A DNA stretch of 64,000 bases from Elymus sibiricus. Lineage: Eukaryota; Streptophyta; Magnoliopsida; Poales; Poaceae. Of this stretch, positions 23,491-34,417 are shown piece by piece (positions within the stretch are counted from its first letter, which is position 1; each line of letters begins with the position of its first letter). The stretch is taken from NCBI GenBank assembly GCA_039707655.1, contig CM077676.1, positions 378,948,114-379,012,113 of the forward strand, written 5' to 3'. A model generated the notes under the pieces. The model saw only the letters and a program-made list of their open reading frames with translations. It searched no databases and was not told the DNA's origin. The position numbers and the translations under genes are program-made.

Positions 23491-24859
23491 GCTATGCGTA
23501 GATGCAGGTTACGATCTAGAATACATAGAGATGTATGGGTATTGCATAATATAATTTTGGAGTAGATGAGATCTATTGCTGAAAATTATTTATGCGGGTA
23601 GCAGATGAAGTCTGTTACCCGATGTTCTTGTTGCTTCCCTAGAATTTGCGTATTTCTGATCTCTAGACAACATGGTGGAATTTCACAAAGTTCTGGCAAT
23701 CCGCGATCCTGATTGATCAACGAAGTGCTATCAGTTCTTTGGGTTCCGCCATAGTCAAAAGAAAGATGAAATTCACAGACGAAAGGGCAATGCAGATATG
23801 ATCTGCACGGGGGTCATGCGTATGACGAAGTTTAGTATGGGGCTCGAGATTTTATTATCTCGTGTTTCATACACCCTGGAAAGTTAATCTAGCGACTTGA
23901 ATAATCATACTTGATGATAAAACGTTGGTAGCTGCGGTTTAAGTCAAAACCTTAGAAGCCACGTAAAATAAAATTTTGCATAAACCGATTAGAGCCGTCT
24001 AACTTGGTTTTGCAGGATGTGCATGTGGTGTGGTATATCAATGCTCATATTAATTCGATTATGTATGAGATGACTATATGATGTAAATTTGTTAACATGA
24101 CCTGCGTGTCAAGATTCGGCATGATGGCTGGAGCCATATGATTGTCACTTTAATTTCCTGCGTGTCAACCTTAAGTAATGCACTTAATTTATTAGCTATA
24201 GAGATAGCAATATTATCTGGTGCATCGACAAGGTGGTGGAAATCTTCACGAAGGTGAACACCGACGCAAATGCCGAAGACGAAGAAATTAAAGACTTCTC
24301 CGTCAGAAGGGGCTATACCATATCATGCTATTATGAATTGCCTGAGATGTTTATCCCTTATGATGCACCCTTCTTGATTGTGCGGTAGTCGCTTTTTATT
24401 AAGGTGATCTCTCACTTAAAAATATCAAAGTAGTTAGTGTTCACCCAAGTGTAGCACCGTCTGAAATTCATATCTTTTCGGGGTGCGCCATGTCCACATG
24501 GGTACGAACGAATTGAGAGGAATGAGGCGGGTGAGGTCAGACCTCGCAGCAAGATCACTTGGTTGTCTTTGACGTTCAGGCAGGATAGTCCTGAGCTCGG
24601 AACACACCCATCGAAAGATGTACAAAAGTCACATAGAGATGTGATCGGCATGTTTGCCTACCGATTGGAATTCTCGTCATCAGTGATGTCCACATCAATG
24701 GCGTTGAATTTAAATGTGGATTTTGAATCACTCATAATCAATTTTGAGAGATATTGATTTGAGTGGGAGCGCACTTTAGAATAAAATTGTTTATTCACTA
24801 GTGCCAAAATCATTATAAACAAAGTCTAAGTGAAACTTGTGTTTTCCGTTGTAGATCAA

Positions 24860-25216
24860 ATGGCTTGCAACACCGCGTTCAACTTAGGCCTGATGTTAGA
24901 GAAAGAAAAGTTAGCTGCGACTGGAAGCAACTATGCGGACTGGGTTCGTAACTTGAGGATTGTCCTCAGGAGCGCTAGGAAAATGTATGTGCTTGAAACT
25001 GCTCTTCCAGCTAAACCGGCGGCAGATGCCCCGGAAGATGAGCAGAATGTCTGGGCCACTAAGGATGATAATCACAACTTAGTGCAGTGCCTCATACTAG
25101 CTTGCATGAGTCCAGGGCTTCAAAAATGTTTTGAATTCCATGAACCCCGCGATATGATCCGGGAATTGGATGCCATGTACAAGGAAACCGCAAGGTCTGA
25201 ACGATTTGATATATGA
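24860..25216 (+). pseudogene. Copia gag, N-terminal part (frame-shifted)
   Basis: The ATG at 24860 starts MACNTAFNLGLMLEKEKL, followed by the tryptophan- and hydrophobic-rich Gag (UBN2/DUF4219-like) region with NYADWVRNLRIVL. The frame stops with TGA at 25214-25216, just where the family continues into the KALMECKMAEG region found in the next frame. The two frames meet at an ATGA overlap. In this family Gag-Pol is one long ORF, so a small indel is the simplest reading. Confidence 0.85.
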
Positions 25217-25893
25217 AGGCCTTGATGGAATGCAAGATGGCTGAGGGTAGTTCAGTTGGCGAACACGTAGTCAAAATGATTGGCTATGCTGAAAGGCTTA
25301 AAACCCTGGAGTTTCCACTTCCACCTGACCATATGATGGACATGCTGCTTTCTTCACTCCCCCCGTCTTACGACGGTTTTATCATGAACTACAACATGAG
25401 TGGGATGGAGAAGACACCGGAAGAGGTGCTCGCCATGCTAAAAACTACGGAAGGAGGATTGCGGAAAAACCGCAAGCAAGTGTTGCTTGTGAATAAAACC
25501 GCCAGTTTCAAAAAGAAAGGCAAGCCAAAGAAGGGCAAGGGCGCCGGTAAGACTGGCTCCCAAAGCAACTCTAAGGGCGGAGGCAAGAAGTATCTGGAAG
25601 ATAAGAAGTCCGGGAAAACCGGAAAAGTTATAATTGTTATACAAGTTAATGTCATTGACGTTTTGCTTGCTAGCGAAAATTCTAAGTCTTGGGTATTTGA
25701 TACCGGATCGGTTGCTCACATTTGCAACTCGATACAGGGACTTCAGAAGGTGCGCAAGCTAGCAAAGAATGAAGTCGTGATGCGCATCGGGAACGGCGCT
25801 GGGATCGCCGCTCAAGCCGTCGGCATTATGCCTCTATGTCTCCCTTCGGGATTTATCTTAGAACTAAATAACTGTTGTTCCACTATTGTGTAG
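25213..25893 (+). pseudogene. Copia gag C-terminal part and protease
   Basis: This frame continues Gag, passes a lysine/glycine-rich nucleic-acid-binding stretch and reaches the aspartic protease motif WVFDTGSVAHIC. The CCHC zinc knuckle expected between the basic stretch and KKYLEDKKSG is absent, implying an in-frame deletion. The frame ends at TAG 25891-25893 shortly after the protease, again where the family reads on. Confidence 0.85.
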
Positions 25894-27151
25894 AAACATT
25901 ATCTCCGGATCATGTTTAGTACACGATGAGTATTCGTACAAGTCTGAGAACAATGGTTGTTCACTTTATTGTAAGGATATGTTTTATGGATTTGCACCCA
26001 TTGTTGGGGGCCTTTTCATACTAAATCTTGAATGTGGAAATGATGTCTTTAACGTGAATGCTAAACGCCTTAAGAAGGCTGATACCACCACCACTTTCAT
26101 GTGGCACTGTCGCCTTGGCCACATCGGAAAGAAACGCATGCAAAGACTCCATAAAGATGGAGTTTTACCGTCCTTTGATTTTGAATCATTTGACACATGT
26201 GAAGCTTGCTTGATGGGGAAAATGACCAAGACGCCGTTCACGGGTCATCCTGAACGGGCGGGTGAATTATTGGAAATAATACATAGTGATGTATGTGGTC
26301 CAATGAGCACAATCGCACCGGGCGGGTATTTCTACTTCGTGACTTTTACGGATGATTTGAGTAGGTATGGATATATCTACTTGATGAAGCATAAATCGGA
26401 AACCTTTGAAAAGTTCAAAGAATTTCAGAATGAGGTAGAAAATCATCGTAACAAAAGGATTAAGTTTCTGCGGTCTGATCGCGGGGGCGAATACCTTAGT
26501 CATGAGTTTGGCCAACATCTGAGTGATCATGGAATCGTTTCACAGCTTACGCCTCCCGGAACTCCACAGCGAAACGGAGTGTCGGAAAGACGTAACCGAA
26601 CCCTGTTAGACATGGTAAGGTCGATGATGTCTCTTACAGATCTACCGGTATCTTTTTGGGGTCACGCACTACTCACTGCCGCTCACACATTAAACAGAGC
26701 ACCGTCTAAGTCTGTTGAGACGACACCATACGAGTTATGGCATGGGAAGAAACCCAATTTGTCACATCTCAAAATCTGGGGTTGTGAAGCTTATGTAAAA
26801 CGTTTACAACCAAGCAAACTCAATCCTAGATCAGACAAATGTTACTTTGTAGGTTATCCCAAGGAAACAGTTGGGTATTCCTTCTACCAATCCTCCGAGT
26901 GCAAAGTGTTTGTCGCTAAAAACGGAGTCTTTCTCGAGAAAGAGTTTCTCGCTAAAGAAGTGAGTGGGAGGACAGTACAACTTGATGAGATTATTGAATC
27001 TTCGGCAACCGTTGATATGGCTAAGGAACCGGAAGAAATTCCGCTAATTATCCATACAACCGAGCCGGAAGTTGTCGCATGTGATGCGGAAACTTCAGAC
27101 AATGTTGTAACTGAACCGTGCAGATCAGGTAGGGCTATCCAGCCACCTTAG
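25886..27151 (+). pseudogene. Copia GAG-pre-integrase and integrase
   Basis: The ORF holds the HHCC zinc domain (HCRLGHIGKKRMQRLHKDG...CEACLMGK, split here) and the DDE core: HSDVCGP, LRSDRGGEY and GVSERRNRT carry the three acidic residues. The RIGKxW-type domain boundary and the GCEAYVKR block follow. The ORF ends at TAG 27149-27151 directly after RSGRAIQPP. The following codons remain in the same frame, so this is one nonsense change between integrase and reverse transcriptase. Confidence 0.92.
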
Positions 27152-28759
27152 TGGTTTCATAACAAAATCTTCATTCTTGAAGACGATGAACCTGCGCACT
27201 ACAAGGAAGCGATGGCGGGGCCCAGCTCAAAGGAATGGCACAAATCCATGAAATCCGAGATGGAATCCATGTACGAAAACCAAGTTTGGAACTTGGAGGA
27301 ACTTCCAGAAGGCGTAAAGCCCATTGGTTGTAAATGGATTTTCAAAAGAAAGACAGACGCGGATGGTAACATTACTATCCACAAAGCTAGACTTGTCGCG
27401 AAAGGGTTCACGCAAGTTCCAGGAGTGGACTACGACGAGACTTTCTCGCCCGTAGCTATGCTTAGGTCTGTTCGGATATTACTAGCAATTGCTGCTTATT
27501 TCGATTATGAAATATGGCAGATGGACGTCAAAACGGCTTTCCTAAATGGAAACCTCAAAGAGGATGTATACATGATACAGCCAGAAGGTTTTGTCGTTCA
27601 TAAGGATGCTGGAAAGGTATGCAAACTTCAGAAAGCCATTTATGGTCTGAAGCAAGCATCAAGGAGCTGGAACATTCGTTTTGGTGAAGTAGTCAAACAG
27701 TTTGGCTTCATCAGGAATGACGAAGAATCTTGTGTTTACAAGAAGTTTAGTAGGAGCGCAAAAGCATTTCTAATCTTGTATGTGGATGACATATTGTTGA
27801 TTGGAAATGACGTGAATTTTCTTAACGAAATAAAAGACTCATTGAAGAAAAGTTTTTCATTGAAAGACTTAGGCGAAGCGGCATATGTATTAGGCATCAG
27901 GATCTATAGAGATAGATCAAAATGCCTAATAACGCTTAGCCAAAGCACGTACATTGACAAGGTGTTGAAAAGGTTCAACATGGAGAACTCCAAGAAAGGC
28001 CTACTCCCCATGTCACCTGGCACAGTGCTTTGCAAGAATCAGTGTCCTCGGACTCTCGATGAGCGAGTACAGATGAATGATGTTCCATATGCCTCGGCAG
28101 TTGGTTCTATTATGTATGCCATGCTATGTACAAGACCGGACGTTTCCTATGCGCTAAGTGTTAGCAGCCGGTACCAAAGTGATCCAGGATTGGAACACTG
28201 GGCCGCAGTCAAGGGTATTCTTAAGTACCTCAGAAGGACCAAGGATTTACTCCTTGTGTACGGAGGTGATGAAGAGCTCATTGTAAGTGGTTACACTGAT
28301 GCATGCTTCATGACTCACCCAGATGACTTCAAATCTCAATCAGGCTATGTTTTCATATTGAACGGCGGCGCAGTTGATCGGAAAAGTTCCAAACAAAAGA
28401 CTGTAGCGGATTCTACGACGGAGGCGGAATATGTTGCTGCTTCAGAAGCCTCCAAGGAGGCGGTATGGATCAAGCAATTTCTTGAAGACCTTGGTGTGGT
28501 TCCAAGTGCTCTGGACCCGGTGGAGATCTATTGTGATAATAGTGGCGCCGTGGCTCAGGCAAGGGAGCCAAGTTCGCACCATAAGACAAGACATATTGAA
28601 CGCAAATATAAACTCATTCGACATCATGTCGAAGCGGGTTTAGTGAAAGTACGCAAAGTTCACACGGATCTGAACGTGTCAGACCCGATGACAAAGCCTC
28701 TACCACGAGCAAAGCATGAGCAGCACCGGATAGCCATTGGTGTTAGGGAAGCCATGTAA
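27152..28759 (+). pseudogene. Copia reverse transcriptase and RNase H
   Basis: The frame continues from the integrase stop; the first ATG is at 27212. It carries the RVT_2 blocks: GCKWIFKRK, ARLVAKGFTQ, QMDVKTAFLNG, and YVDD (residues 190-193 of the ORF from 27212). The RNase H acidic residues are in GYTDACF, TTEAEYVAA and YCDNSGAV. The ending is the usual Copia C-terminus. This half is intact but would depend on the broken upstream frame. Confidence 0.93.
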
Positions 28760-28790
28760 CTGGATTATGACTCTAGTGCAAGTGAGAGTC

Positions 28791-30931
28791 TGTAGGAGAT
28801 ATGACCTAGAGGCAGTAATAACAGTTATTTTGTATCTCCGAGTTTGTAATGAATGTTTATGTTCCATGCTATAACTGCAATGATTCTCAAGTCTACAATA
28901 ACCACGAGGCTCGGAGGGAAACTCATGTGCACGTGTGGTATAATAAACGGTAAATTGTATTCCTAGTCTTCCCTCTAAGACTGGCTCAAGTATTGCATGA
29001 TGATCCTGTTTTCCTGATCATGGGCATGTCTATGCCGGCAATTTTGAGGGCACAATGTTAGTAGAACACTTGTGTTGAATCGACCTGAATTGATGTTATG
29101 CTATGAGATACATTCGTCACAAGTTAATGGTAAATAACACAGAGATAGTTAATGTATGCATAATTCCTTAGACCATGAGAGTATCGAGTTCCTTCGTACT
29201 TGCTTCGTGAACTTTGGGGTTTGTTAAACGTCAACCGTAAATGGGTGGCTATTACGGCGGCTTACGGGTTCACGAAAAAGTATGGCAAGAAACAAGATAG
29301 CTCAAGATTGGGATTTGCTCCTCCGACGATGGAGAGATATTCTCGGCCCCTCTCGGTGTTATGGTATCCATCATCGTCTGGCCAGACACTTTGTGATTTG
29401 ATCACTGGGATGCCGGAACACGGAAACGAGAAAAGAGAACAAAACCGGTAACGAGGTAACTTGCATAGTGGACAAGTTGTTGATCCACGGGGATGCAGAA
29501 AATCTCACCTCGGGTGTTTGTAATATATCATGAAGCAACAGGAATAGCACACGGCAACTGGAGGTTCACTCGAATATTCATTCATGTGGGTATAGGGGTC
29601 AATATGAGTGTCCACGGCTCCGATGTTGATCATTGATCGGAAAGTGTTCCGGGTCATATCTACACTTCACCGAACCTATAGGGTCACACGCTTAAGGGTC
29701 ATCTATCTGCTGAATACTAGACGGGGAGTCTGAGAGAAAATCACCGGAAAAGTTTCGGACGAAACGGAAACGTTCCGGAGAGAACACCGAAATAGTTTCG
29801 GTGAAACTGAAAAGTTGTTTCAGGGTATTCCATTAAGTCAAATTGGTTTCGGCACACGCCTGAAAATTCTTTGAGGATGCCAGAAGTGTTCTGGAAACTT
29901 CTGGGAATTTTCTGGGATAAAAACCGAAAATGTTCCGGAGCTGCCGGAACCGCTTTGGTTGCTTTTCGCTGAAGAAAAACATTGTTCCGGAATTGTTTCA
30001 GAATGCGTTCAAAATTGTTTTAGTGGGTACTGGAATTATTCTAGGCACACGGAAATAATTTGGGATTTAACAGACGCACAAAATGTCTTCGTGAATAGTA
30101 AAAGTGCTTTATGGATATTTTTTGGAAATCACCTTTTGGGATATTTTCCAAAAGGTTTCTAGAAGGACTTGGGAGCCAAGGAAGCCCCCTCATGGGGGGC
30201 CCCCAAGAGTGGCCGGCCAAGGGAGGTGGGGCTCCTTGGAGCTCCACTTGCCATCCCTTTTAGCTTTATTCTTTTGTGAAAAGGCATAAAGTGGGGGTAC
30301 TTTTGGGATTTTTGAAATGCCAACTTTACCCCTTGGCTTTCCTATAAATAGAGGTGAGGGGGCTGCCCCAAAACTCATCCATGCTCTCATACACATGCCA
30401 TGCTCGCCTGGCTCTCTCTCTCCCTCACAACGAAATAGTTTCGTAGAGCCGAAAGGCTGTCTGGGTTCCGGTAGGAACTAGCTCTGGACGGCGAAGCCCT
30501 GCCGGATAGTTGACACCGTATGTGTGCAATCCCGTAGAGAGATTGTAGTTTCGATCTTTTACCCGAGGGGCTATTCGAGTGTCCTCCCGAAGGGCTGTCC
30601 GAGTTACCGTTCGGGTTTCGGGTGTCCTCCCGAAGGGCTGTCCGAGTTTCCGATCGGGTTTCGAGGGTCCTCCCGAAGGGCTGTCCGCGACATCGTCCGA
30701 GGGACTGTCTGACCGCCTCCCGAAGGTCTGTCCGGCGAGGGAGTACATCCTTGTGGTTGGGCGGTTGTAAATCCTAGCTGCAGGGATCTGCACCGACGAT
30801 CTACACCGACTCTTCTTCCGCTGCGTTTCAAGTCGGTACGGATCAGATCAAACCTTGTATGCAGTCTCCATAGTGGTCCTGGGCGTGCTCGCTGTACCAA
30901 TTTTTTTTGTTTTCTATTGCGTTCCCCTACA
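28791..30931 (+). repeat. 3' LTR of the Copia element
   Basis: It is 2141 bp. It is preceded by AAGTGAGAGTC, a weak polypurine tract. TATAAATA lies at 30343-30350. Compared with the 5' LTR it lacks one 24-bp minisatellite unit and has a 4-bp insertion (about 30294) and a 4-bp shorter CT run. Confidence 0.96.
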
Positions 30932-30936
30932 TCGAG

Positions 30937-31440
30937 GTCGGAGTAAATATTTTGGCAGTGTGCCAGTCGAAATCCAAAAATCCAGTAGCTTATGCAGCCT
31001 ATAATTAGCTTTTACAGATTAGGAGCTGATTTCTGTCACAATGAATAGATGGACACCCACTATTTACAATATTATTATAATTTCTCCCTGTTTGATTGAA
31101 CTCCATGCTGATTACACCTTCGCACAATGTAAAACATTGTTTGAGCAATCTGACCGTGGGAGGTTTAACTTTTATTTTGGTTGTTATTGCAGAAAATGAA
31201 TGGCAGCGCTGACTTGACCATTCTTGTGGATTTTGATAACTGACCTAAAAAAAGCCAAATTTTCGGAATCGGATTTTTTGGAGCCATCACCTACGTCACC
31301 ATCCATCTCAACATTATCTTTGGTTTCTGAATGTTTTGAATCGATTGTTTTGGAATCAGATAGACGTTGATCCATTGCCATGACCTCCGTCACCAACCAG
31401 CTCGACATTACCTCCAGTTTCTGAATGTATGAGTGAAAGA
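30937..31440. other. Stretch between Copia element and Ulp1-like pseudogene
   Basis: No intact gene is present. A reverse-strand frame (31184-31408) is hydrophilic and contains two degenerate copies of a block including CACC(A/T)(A/T)CC and TTTCTGAATG. It may belong to the N-terminal part of the transposon protein next to it, but this is not shown. Confidence 0.35.
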
Positions 31441-31444
31441 GAAG

Positions 31445-32465
31445 TTTATTAGATGATGATAAGCAACCAGAGGAATATGAACAAATAAAAGTTGATGAAA
31501 CATACGACTACCTCCCACTAGGTAATTGTTTGATTTATGGTGTGTACTTTTGTATCTAGCATCTTAAATGCCTTTTTGTTATTTTATATTATTATTTGTG
31601 TATGTGCACGGTTAATCCATATTTACACATGGATTTATTCAATATTTTTTCAAATTATTTTACTTTTTGCAGATTATGCACTGACCAACCGTGATGTATG
31701 TGCTCATATAGCAATAGAAACATCTTTTGAAAAAACAATTACTGGTGAAGATAGATGAAATATCTGGTGTGCCCGCTAGATGAAAAAGGGTGGCTAAACG
31801 ATGTTGTAAGTACCCTTACTTACAAGGAAAAAGTCCAACTATTGATATCCATTAGTAATGTCTTATTCAAAATCTTTTTACGTAGTCAGCGCATCTGTAT
31901 GTTGTAGAGAGGACCAAGTACATGTTCAAAATGATAGTAAAGTATATTTTCAGAATCCCTTTGTTACCGCACCATTAAAATGGGATGTCAACCTTGAATA
32001 CATAAAGATGGTACCTTTATGAAAAAGATTGTCAAAAACTATGTGAAGCATGACATGGTAACATCCATATCCTTAATTTTCATGTTCTGGGTTTAATACA
32101 TATTTATTAGTAATTTTACTAATTATCTTGATTATAGAATGAACTTCCAATAAATATGAACAAAACACATTGCTATTTAACTATTGTGAACGTGAAAAAT
32201 TGTGAGATTACAGTACTTGACTCATTGTGTTGGGAGTTTGACCGAGATGATCTCACTATTACGGTTGGTTACTACATCATTTCTAATCCTTTATATGAAA
32301 TGTCATAAACTGATCCTTTGCTTATGTGTATTTTTCTGATCACTAATTATATTTCAGTTACAGGGACTACGATATCAATTGGACATTTTTAAAAGTCATA
32401 ACTTGATAAGCCATAATTGGAAAGAATTCGATCTTACTAAATGGAAGATTACAAAACAACTATGA
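31445..32465 (+). pseudogene. Ulp1/SENP (C48)-like protease domain fragment of transposon type
   Basis: Exon-like pieces on the plus strand read DDKQPEEYEQIKVDETYDY (about 31453), CPLDEKGWLNDV (about 31771), QVHVQNDSKVYFQNPFVTA (about 31915), NKTHCYLTIVNVKN then ITVLDSLCWEFDRDDL (32139-32263), and LQGLRYQLDIFKSHNLI to a stop (32356-32465). Splice-like GT and AG borders sit at the expected places. This resembles the Ulp1 cysteine-protease domain carried by many plant transposon proteins; the catalytic His-Trp is His-Cys here, and the Gln/Cys part of the active site is missing. A frameshift separates VTAPLK from FMKKIVKNYVKHDM. It is therefore a decayed fragment. Confidence 0.65.
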
Positions 32466-33392
32466 AAGCCAATTCAAAAGACAAGTATAAAGCATCACAT
32501 ATGTTCTATACTAATATAAGTAATATCGTGGGTACTCAATATATAATTGTATGTTGGCTAACCTATATACCTAAAAGAAGTAATAATTTCCTGTGCAACA
32601 CCAACAATTATTAGTATATTAAAAAATGAACATATCATCAACTATATATGTTTATCAAACAAAAGCGATATATACATGTGTAATCGGATCGGATAGTGCA
32701 TATCCGGTCCAATATTCCATGAATTTAAGCATAAGTAGACCGCGGGATGAACTGTACAATTAAAACAAAATTGTGTACTCTAGATAGATCACATTTTTAC
32801 TTATATTGGTATAGAACATATGTGATGCTTTATACCTGTCTTTTTGAATTGGCTTTCATAATTGTTCTGTAATCTTCCATTTAGTAACATCAAAGTCTTT
32901 CCAATTATGGCTAATCAAGTTTTGACTTTTAAGAATGTCCAAATGATATTTTACTCCTCGTAGCTGAAAAGTAATTAATGATCAGAAATAATACACATAA
33001 GTTCACATAAAGGATAATAAATGATGTAGTAACTAACCGTAATAGTGATCATCTCAGTCAAACTCGTAACACAATGAGTCGAGTACTTGAATCTCACTCT
33101 TTTGCATTCACAACATCTAAATACCAATGTGTGCTGTTCATATTTATTGGAAGTTCAATCTATAATCAAGATAATCAGTAAAATTATGAATAAAAATGTA
33201 TGAAACACAAAACATGAAAATCACGTATATGGATGTTACCATGTCATGCTTCACATAGTTTTTGACAATCTTGTCATAAATGTACCATGTTCATGTATTC
33301 CAAGGTTGCCATCCTGTTTTAACGGTGCAGTAACAAAAGGATTCTCAAAATATACTTTACTATCATTCTGGACATGTACTTGGTCTTGTATA
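31897..33392. repeat. Large inverted repeat (arms 31897-32522 and 32797-33392)
   Basis: The left arm holds the Ulp1-like exons. The right arm is its reverse complement with scattered substitutions and indels. Examples are AAAGCATCACATATGTTCTA (left, about 32490) against its complement at 32812, and GACCAAGTACATGT against ACATGTACTTGGTC near 33380. The spacer of about 275 bp is unrelated. A read-through transcript would form a long imperfect hairpin. Confidence 0.9.
32797..33392 (-). pseudogene. Inverted copy of the Ulp1-like fragment
   Basis: On the reverse strand this arm repeats the exon-intron order of the plus-strand fragment from the QVHVQNDSKVYF-type block to the LQGL-type block. It has its own substitutions and no continuous reading frame. 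Confidence 0.75.
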
Positions 33393-33632
33393 CAAAGTTT
33401 GACTAAATTTATATTAAAAGACATCAACATCGTCTACAATACTAAAGTTATATAGTACGAAAATTAATTTCATGATGCATCTAATAAAATTAATTTTCAT
33501 CTAATAAACATATGCATTTCGTATTGTAAATGTTGATATCTTTTCATATATATAAAATTGGTCAAATTTTACGAAGTTTGACTTCAAACAAATTTCATAT
33601 GGAAACTAAAAAGAAATGGAAGGAGTATCAAT
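33393..33632. mobile_element. Partial Stowaway-like MITE
   Basis: The sequence has the AAGTTTGACTAAATTTATAT start and GGTCAAATTTTACGAAGTTT, TTGACTTCAAACAAA and GGAAGGAGTA end typical of the common Triticeae Stowaway families ending CGGAGGGAGTA. The left terminus is missing, so it is truncated or diverged. Confidence 0.55.
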
Positions 33633-33690
33633 AATGAGAATAAATGATTGATTTAAAAATGAAGAATAGAACCTAGCGGAGAAGCCCCAT

Positions 33691-33755
33691 ATCACCCATA
33701 GTGTCATCTTCGTGAACACCCGCCGCAAGGTGGACTGAGGAGTTCTTCACATCCT
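33691..33755 (+). pseudogene. Two shuffled eIF4A coding shards
   Basis: Bases 33691-33737 match eIF4A exon positions 15016-15062 with one mismatch (the [13 protein letters not shown] region). Bases 33733-33755 match eIF4A exon positions 13805-13827 with one mismatch (the TEEFFTS region). The two share GACTG at the joint, and their order is the reverse of that in the gene. No reading frame is preserved. Confidence 0.85.
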
Positions 33756-33772
33756 TCAACGCGGTCGCCATG

Positions 33773-34180
33773 GACGAGAAGTCGAGATCCTTCCGCGCGG
33801 CCGGTATGGACGAGAGGTCGTTGTACCAGGCTGCCGCGCGGCCGCCATGGACGAGGGCACCAGTGGTTACGTTTCATGCTTCACATAGTCATGAAAATTA
33901 CGTATATGGATGTTACCTTCACATAGTTTTTTGACAATCTCTGTCATAAAGGTACCATGTTCATCGGTTCATGTATTCCAAGGTTGCTATCCTGTTTTAA
34001 CGGTCCGGTAACAAAAGGATTCTCAAAATATACTTTACTATTATTCTGGACGAGAAGTCGAGACCCTTCCGCGCGGCCGGTATTGACGAGAGGTCGTTGT
34101 ACCCAGCTGCTGCGCGGCTGCCGCCGCCGAAGTCCTTCGTCGCGGCCAGCCGCCATGGACGAGGGCACCAGGAGTTACGT
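33773..34180. repeat. Direct duplication of a GC-rich block plus Ulp1-like tail
   Basis: GACGAGAAGTCGAGATCCTT and the following roughly 100 bp (33773-33873) recur from 34048 to 34180 with an extra GC-rich insert. Between them lies a third partial copy of the Ulp1-like right arm (about 33870-34049), in the same orientation as the copy at 33220-33370. Each GC-rich block ends near CGCCATGGACGAGGGCACCA, so the unit was duplicated as a whole. Confidence 0.85.
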
Positions 34181-34417
34181 ATCTGATCTTTTTCTTTTCT
34201 TTTCTTTGGAGCTGTTATATATAATTATATATACGTATCTGATCCTGGAGCAATGGAAACGTAAAGTGAAGGAGCGGGATTGAGCAGCTAGGATCAGAAA
34301 CAGAACGGCAGTGGGGCTGCGTGCTTTAAGATTGGAGTGGGAATGGACCCGGTCTCATAGATTTTTTTCCCCCAATCTTCTCCGCCTCCTCCTCCTCCTC
34401 TGCCTCCACCTCCGCCG

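Larger units (their letters stand above)
21309..30931 (+). mobile_element. Full-length Copia LTR retrotransposon (TSD TCGAG)
   Basis: Two directly repeated LTRs (21309-23473 and 28791-30931) flank an internal region with Gag, protease, integrase, reverse transcriptase and RNase H in Copia order. TCGAG lies directly outside both ends (21304-21308 and 30932-30936), so the whole element inserted as a unit. The LTR starts TGTAGGAGATATGCCCTAGA and ends CCCCTACA, resembling the start of BARE/Angela-group LTRs. The coding region is split at three places and lacks the zinc knuckle, so this copy is not autonomous. Family assignment beyond Copia, BARE/Angela-like, would need a TREP search. Confidence 0.97.
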
